DNA from: Bacteroidota bacterium
GTDB lineage: Bacteria > Bacteroidota > Bacteroidia > Chitinophagales > LD1
Length of the DNA stretch: 17,827 nucleotides
Reading direction: 5' to 3'
Assembly: GCA_028288545.1 (NCBI GenBank)
Contig: JAQBNQ010000284.1
Span: 1 to 17,827, forward strand
Position numbers and translations under genes: made by a program. Shown in pieces: positions 15,522 through 17,827 of this stretch. Under the pieces are notes generated by a model, which ran no database searches, had not been told where the DNA came from, and worked only from the letters and a program-made list of their open reading frames with translations. Every line of letters begins with the position of its first letter. The first letter of the stretch is position 1.

Positions 15522-15727
15522 ATTCGCTAATTCCTGTCCGACCAGGTCATCCGGGCGGGCGCTAATTGTCCTCATTCACTAATTAATTTCCCTCGCACTC
15601 GCCCCCATTCCACATTCGCTAATTTCCCCCCCCAAATTATCACATTTGTTTCATCCCGCTTTTCGCGGGAGTCACATCATCACATTATCACATTCGCTAA
15701 TTCCCCTCATTCGCTAATTAAATCCAA
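15522..15727. repeat. Octamer-ladder and ATTCGCTAATT repeats before the small gene
   Basis: ATTCGCTAATT occurs exactly at 15522, 15614, 15692 and 15709, with a variant at 15574. From 15676 the sequence reads as consecutive near-8-base units (ATCATCAC, ATTATCAC, ATTCGCTA, a 9-mer ATTCCCCTC, ATTCGCTA, ATTAAATC), ending three bases before the ATG at 15728. A TCCCGC-TTTTC-GCGGGA hairpin lies at 15654-15670. Confidence 0.75.
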
Positions 15728-16015
15728 ATGACCCAACTCTCCCCGGGCCGCCAAAAAGGCTCCCCAAAAACCGGAGGCCGCAAAAAAGGCACCCCCAACA
15801 AAACCACCGCCGAACGCCGCCAAAAAATCTGCCAGATAGTCGACCTCGAACTCCAAAACGTGTTCGATTACCTCACCCAACTCGAAACAAAAGACAAACT
15901 AACGTTTCTGCTCCACCTCATGCCCTACACCCTCTCAAAAATCAGCCCCGTCCCCGCCTCCTCCGCCGAAACCGGCGAACAGATAAAAGAAGTAAAACTC
16001 AATCTACACACCTAA
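15728..16015 (+). CDS. Small basic protein resembling a phage terminase small subunit / DNA-binding protein
   Basis: The 95-residue protein opens with a lysine- and glycine-rich arm (PKTGGRKKGTPNKTTAERR, about 13-31), a pattern seen at the start of many terminase small-subunit-like and DUF5681-type proteins. A helical section follows (KICQIVDLELQNVFDYLTQLETKDKLTFLLHLMPYTLSKI, about 33-72), then a short variable tail. It is probably a DNA-binding oligomeric partner of the terminase-like protein encoded 273 bp downstream, but no family is certain. Codons are strongly C-ending, unlike genes on the left of the window. The start follows a period-8 repeat ladder, and no Shine-Dalgarno sequence is seen. 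Confidence 0.6.
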   Translation: MTQLSPGRQKGSPKTGGRKKGTPNKTTAERRQKICQIVDLELQNVFDYLTQLETKDKLTFLLHLMPYTLSKISPVPASSAETGEQIKEVKLNLHT

Positions 16016-16042
16016 CACAAGCGCCGAGGCTCCTCTTTAGGT

Positions 16043-16118
16043 GCGCGAAGCGGTTCTCACTGCATTAACGTCCCTCTTCCGAAGAGGGATGCCCGCCCTT
16101 TTCGCAGAAAATGCGGGC
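16043..16118. repeat. Cluster of inverted repeats between the two cassette genes
   Basis: GCGCGAAGCGGTTCTC (16043-16058) repeats the word at 15448. TCCCTCTTC-C-GAAGAGGGA (16071-16089) is a perfect 9-bp inverted repeat with a one-base centre. GCCCGC (16091-16096) pairs with GCGGGC (16113-16118), with TTTT and AAAA inside also able to pair. No T-run follows, so terminator function is doubtful. Confidence 0.65.
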
Positions 16119-16174
16119 TGGGAGATGAAAACCACTATCCATATCGGCTACTCAAAACTCCCACCTGTATTCCC

Positions 16175-16288
16175 ATTTACTCATTTACTCATTTGTCCAA
16201 TTTACTAAATGCCCCCCATTCGCTAATTCCCCCATTCGCTAATTAAAAATTATCACATCATCACATTATCACATCATCACATTCGCAT
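16175..16288. repeat. Period-8 degenerate repeat ladder ending at the terminase start codon
   Basis: Units read ATTTACTC, ATTTACTC, ATTTGTCC, AATTTACT, an 11-base break, ATTCGCTA, ATTCCCCC, ATTCGCTA, a 7-base ATTAAAA, ATTATCAC, ATCATCAC, ATTATCAC, ATCATCAC, ATTCGCAT, and then the ATG at 16289. The phase is kept for nearly the whole 114 bases. Confidence 0.8.
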
Positions 16289-17554
16289 ATGCTCTACCAA
16301 TACACCCACCCCGAAGAAATCAACAACTACCCCAAACAACTCCAATTCATCGAAGCCCCCGAACGCTACGTAATCATCGAAGCCACCACCAAAGCCGGCA
16401 AAACCACAGGCTGCCTGGTTTGGCTGTTCGAACAAGCCCTAAATGGAAAACCCGGAAAAAACTATTGGTGGGTAGCACCCGTGCGCAGCCAGGCCAAAAT
16501 GGTGTTCGACAGGTTGCGGCTATATGTCGAAGACAAACAACTAATAACCACCAACAAAAGCGAACTTACCATTACCCTCTTTAACGGCGCCACCATATTT
16601 TTTAAAAGTGCCGACAGGCCCGACCTCATTTATGGCGACGACGTTATGGCCGTGGTAATTGACGAAGCCAGCCGAATGAAAGAAGAAGCCTGGTACGCCA
16701 TCCGCAGTACACTTACAAAAACACGCGGCTATGTAAAGATCATTGGCAACGTAAAAGGCACCAACAACTGGGTGTACCACTTAGCCCGCCAGGCCGAAGC
16801 CGGTAACTTAAAAGATTGGCGCTACTTTAAAATTACGGCCGACGATGCCGTACACGCCGGCATATTACAGCAGCAATCTATCGACGAAGCAAAAGACGCA
16901 CTGCCAACCGGTGTGTTTCTCGAACTCTACTATGGCATCCCCAACCAAAACAGCAGCACCAAATTTTGCTACGCGTTCGACGAAAAAAAACATGTAGGCA
17001 AATGCCAGGTAAACCATAACGCGCCCATTTACCTCAGCTTCGATTTTAACCACAACCCCATTTGCTGCAGCGTAATACAATATTACAACAACACCGTATG
17101 GGTGCCGCATTGCTTCAAACTGCAAAACAGCAACATCTTCCAACTCTGCCAGCTAATCCGCACAAAATTCCCCCACGCCCACTTTGTGGTAACCGGCGAC
17201 GCCAGCGGAAACTCGCACAGCGCCTACGCGCAGGACTCCAACACCTGCTACAGCATCATACAACAACAGCTAAACGTTAACCTTGGCCAATTCCGGGTGC
17301 CCCGCTCCAACCCACCCCTGCACAAAAACCAAATCCTCGTAAATGCCATCCTCGAAAAACACCGTGTCCAAATAGACCCCGACAACGCCGCTGCCCTCAT
17401 CATGGACTTTAAATTTGTAGAAATAAACCCCGACGGCACCATCAAAAAAACCAACCGAAACAACCCCACCCAACAAGCCGATCTGCTAGACACTTTCCGC
17501 TATTTCTGCAACAGTTGTATGAGCCAATATTTCCCGATTGACAGGTATATGTAA
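16289..17554 (+). CDS. Phage-type terminase large subunit (ATPase plus RNase H-like nuclease), orphan
   Basis: The 421-residue protein is close to the usual terminase large-subunit length and has both halves. The N-terminal ATPase shows Walker A ATTKAGKT (32-39), Walker B AVVIDE with Asp125-Glu126, and the coupling motif IIGNVKG (151-157). The C-terminal RNase H-like nuclease shows its spaced acidic residues: Asp252 in YLSFDFN, Asp304 in VTGDAS and Asp401 in LLDTFRY. In phages this enzyme cuts and pumps DNA into the procapsid through the portal. The frame is intact with all motifs kept, which argues against a decayed remnant. Yet no portal, capsid, integrase or lysis gene is visible within 1.2 kb upstream or 270 bp downstream. 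The plus strand is very C-rich and G-poor. It could be a prophage edge, a satellite or a domesticated enzyme. Confidence 0.85.
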   Translation: MLYQYTHPEEINNYPKQLQFIEAPERYVIIEATTKAGKTTGCLVWLFEQALNGKPGKNYWWVAPVRSQAKMVFDRLRLYVEDKQLITTNKSELTITLFNGATIFFKSADRPDLIYGDDVMAVVIDEASRMKEEAWYAIRSTLTKTRGYVKIIGNVKGTNNWVYHLARQAEAGNLKDWRYFKITADDAVHAGILQQQSIDEAKDALPTGVFLELYYGIPNQNSSTKFCYAFDEKKHVGKCQVNHNAPIYLSFDFNHNPICCSVIQYYNNTVWVPHCFKLQNSNIFQLCQLIRTKFPHAHFVVTGDASGNSHSAYAQDSNTCYSIIQQQLNVNLGQFRVPRSNPPLHKNQILVNAILEKHRVQIDPDNAAALIMDFKFVEINPDGTIKKTNRNNPTQQADLLDTFRYFCNSCMSQYFPIDRYM

Positions 17555-17827
17555 GGATGCATATATACGAATGAGGCAATTAGCGAATGGAATGCAGATA
17601 CAGCGCCCCGCCTCTGCGTGGCGGTTCCCCCGCGTCGGGGGTTAGGGGGCTGCGTGGGCAAACGCTTTTCCGGCAGGGGGTGGACGGCTGTTTGTATTTC
17701 CGTAAACTTATTGCAAGACAATACCGCCTAATTGAAACGCATCTCCTTCTCTATTCAGCTCTGGGAATGGAGAGGGATGTCGAACGATAGTGAGACAGGG
17801 TGAGGTTTGTATTTAGAAATAAACCCC
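17555..17827. other. Repeat-rich flank downstream of the terminase gene, no gene seen
   Basis: AATTAGCGAAT (17578-17588) is the exact inverse of the ATTCGCTAATT repeats to the left of the terminase. CCCCC-GCGTC-GGGGG-TTAGGGGGC (17627-17650) matches the element at 15149-15169. TCTCTATTC (17748-17756) pairs with GAATGGAGA (17765-17773), with one wobble. A segment near 17778-17803 (TGTCGAACGATAGTGAGACA) is related to the minus strand of 15093-15125. Short open frames on both strands here consist of these repeats and are not called as genes. Confidence 0.5.

Noticed and set aside
14829..15727. tRNA or other structured RNA gene in the gap after yceD
   Set aside because: The hairpins do not assemble into a cloverleaf, and there is no acceptor or T-loop consensus. 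They are better explained as interspersed repeats.
15522..16288. CRISPR-like array suggested by the recurring ATTCGCTAATT
   Set aside because: Spacings are irregular (16, 17, 78 bases and more), the repeat is only 11 bases, and the intervals are themselves repetitive. No cas gene is nearby.
17587..17790. Small plus-strand frame (67 residues) after the terminase, and the minus-strand frame facing it
   Set aside because: Both are built from the C-run/G-run element and other intergenic repeats, and neither shows a recognisable domain or start context.

Overview
The window looks like chromosomal DNA of a Bacteroidota bacterium. The support is: type IX secretion system (T9SS) cargo with both type A and type B C-terminal sorting domains, a PorP/SprF-family protein, signal peptides ending in A-Q, promoter elements of the TAnnTTTG type, almost no Shine-Dalgarno sequences, and a DUF2723-like protein. 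Genus cannot be read from the sequence.

Region 1 (1-9646) is a cell-envelope block. A large PKD-repeat protein with a type B sorting domain (5' end outside the window) is followed after 14 bp by a PorP/SprF protein, its likely secretion partner. After another 48 bp comes a signal-peptide protein that looks like only the soluble C-terminal part of DUF2723 membrane proteins. An outer-membrane beta-barrel protein follows. It converges, across a perfect 16-bp bidirectional terminator, on a type A T9SS cargo protein. That gene is divergent from an OmpA-family peptidoglycan-binding protein.

Region 2 (9670-14940) is all on the minus strand and holds core and transport genes. In transcription order they are yceD-rpmF (strong promoter, clear terminator), a MATE exporter, and then mntH (Nramp transporter fused to a universal stress protein domain), a FlK-like hotdog thioesterase and smpB, tightly packed. 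A DtxR/MntR-like palindrome and a TATATTTG element lie just upstream of mntH, which suggests that metals control this unit.

Region 3 (about 14940-17827) is accessory DNA. It has a very C-rich, G-poor plus strand and many short hairpins, interspersed repeats and period-8 degenerate repeats. It carries only two genes: a small basic protein resembling terminase small subunits, and a complete-looking phage-type terminase large subunit (ATPase plus nuclease). No portal, capsid or integrase gene is visible. The octamer repeats run right up to both start codons, and one repeat word reappears inverted just after the terminase. This orphan terminase cassette is the best candidate here for an undescribed element, though a phage remnant or a contig-edge effect is possible.
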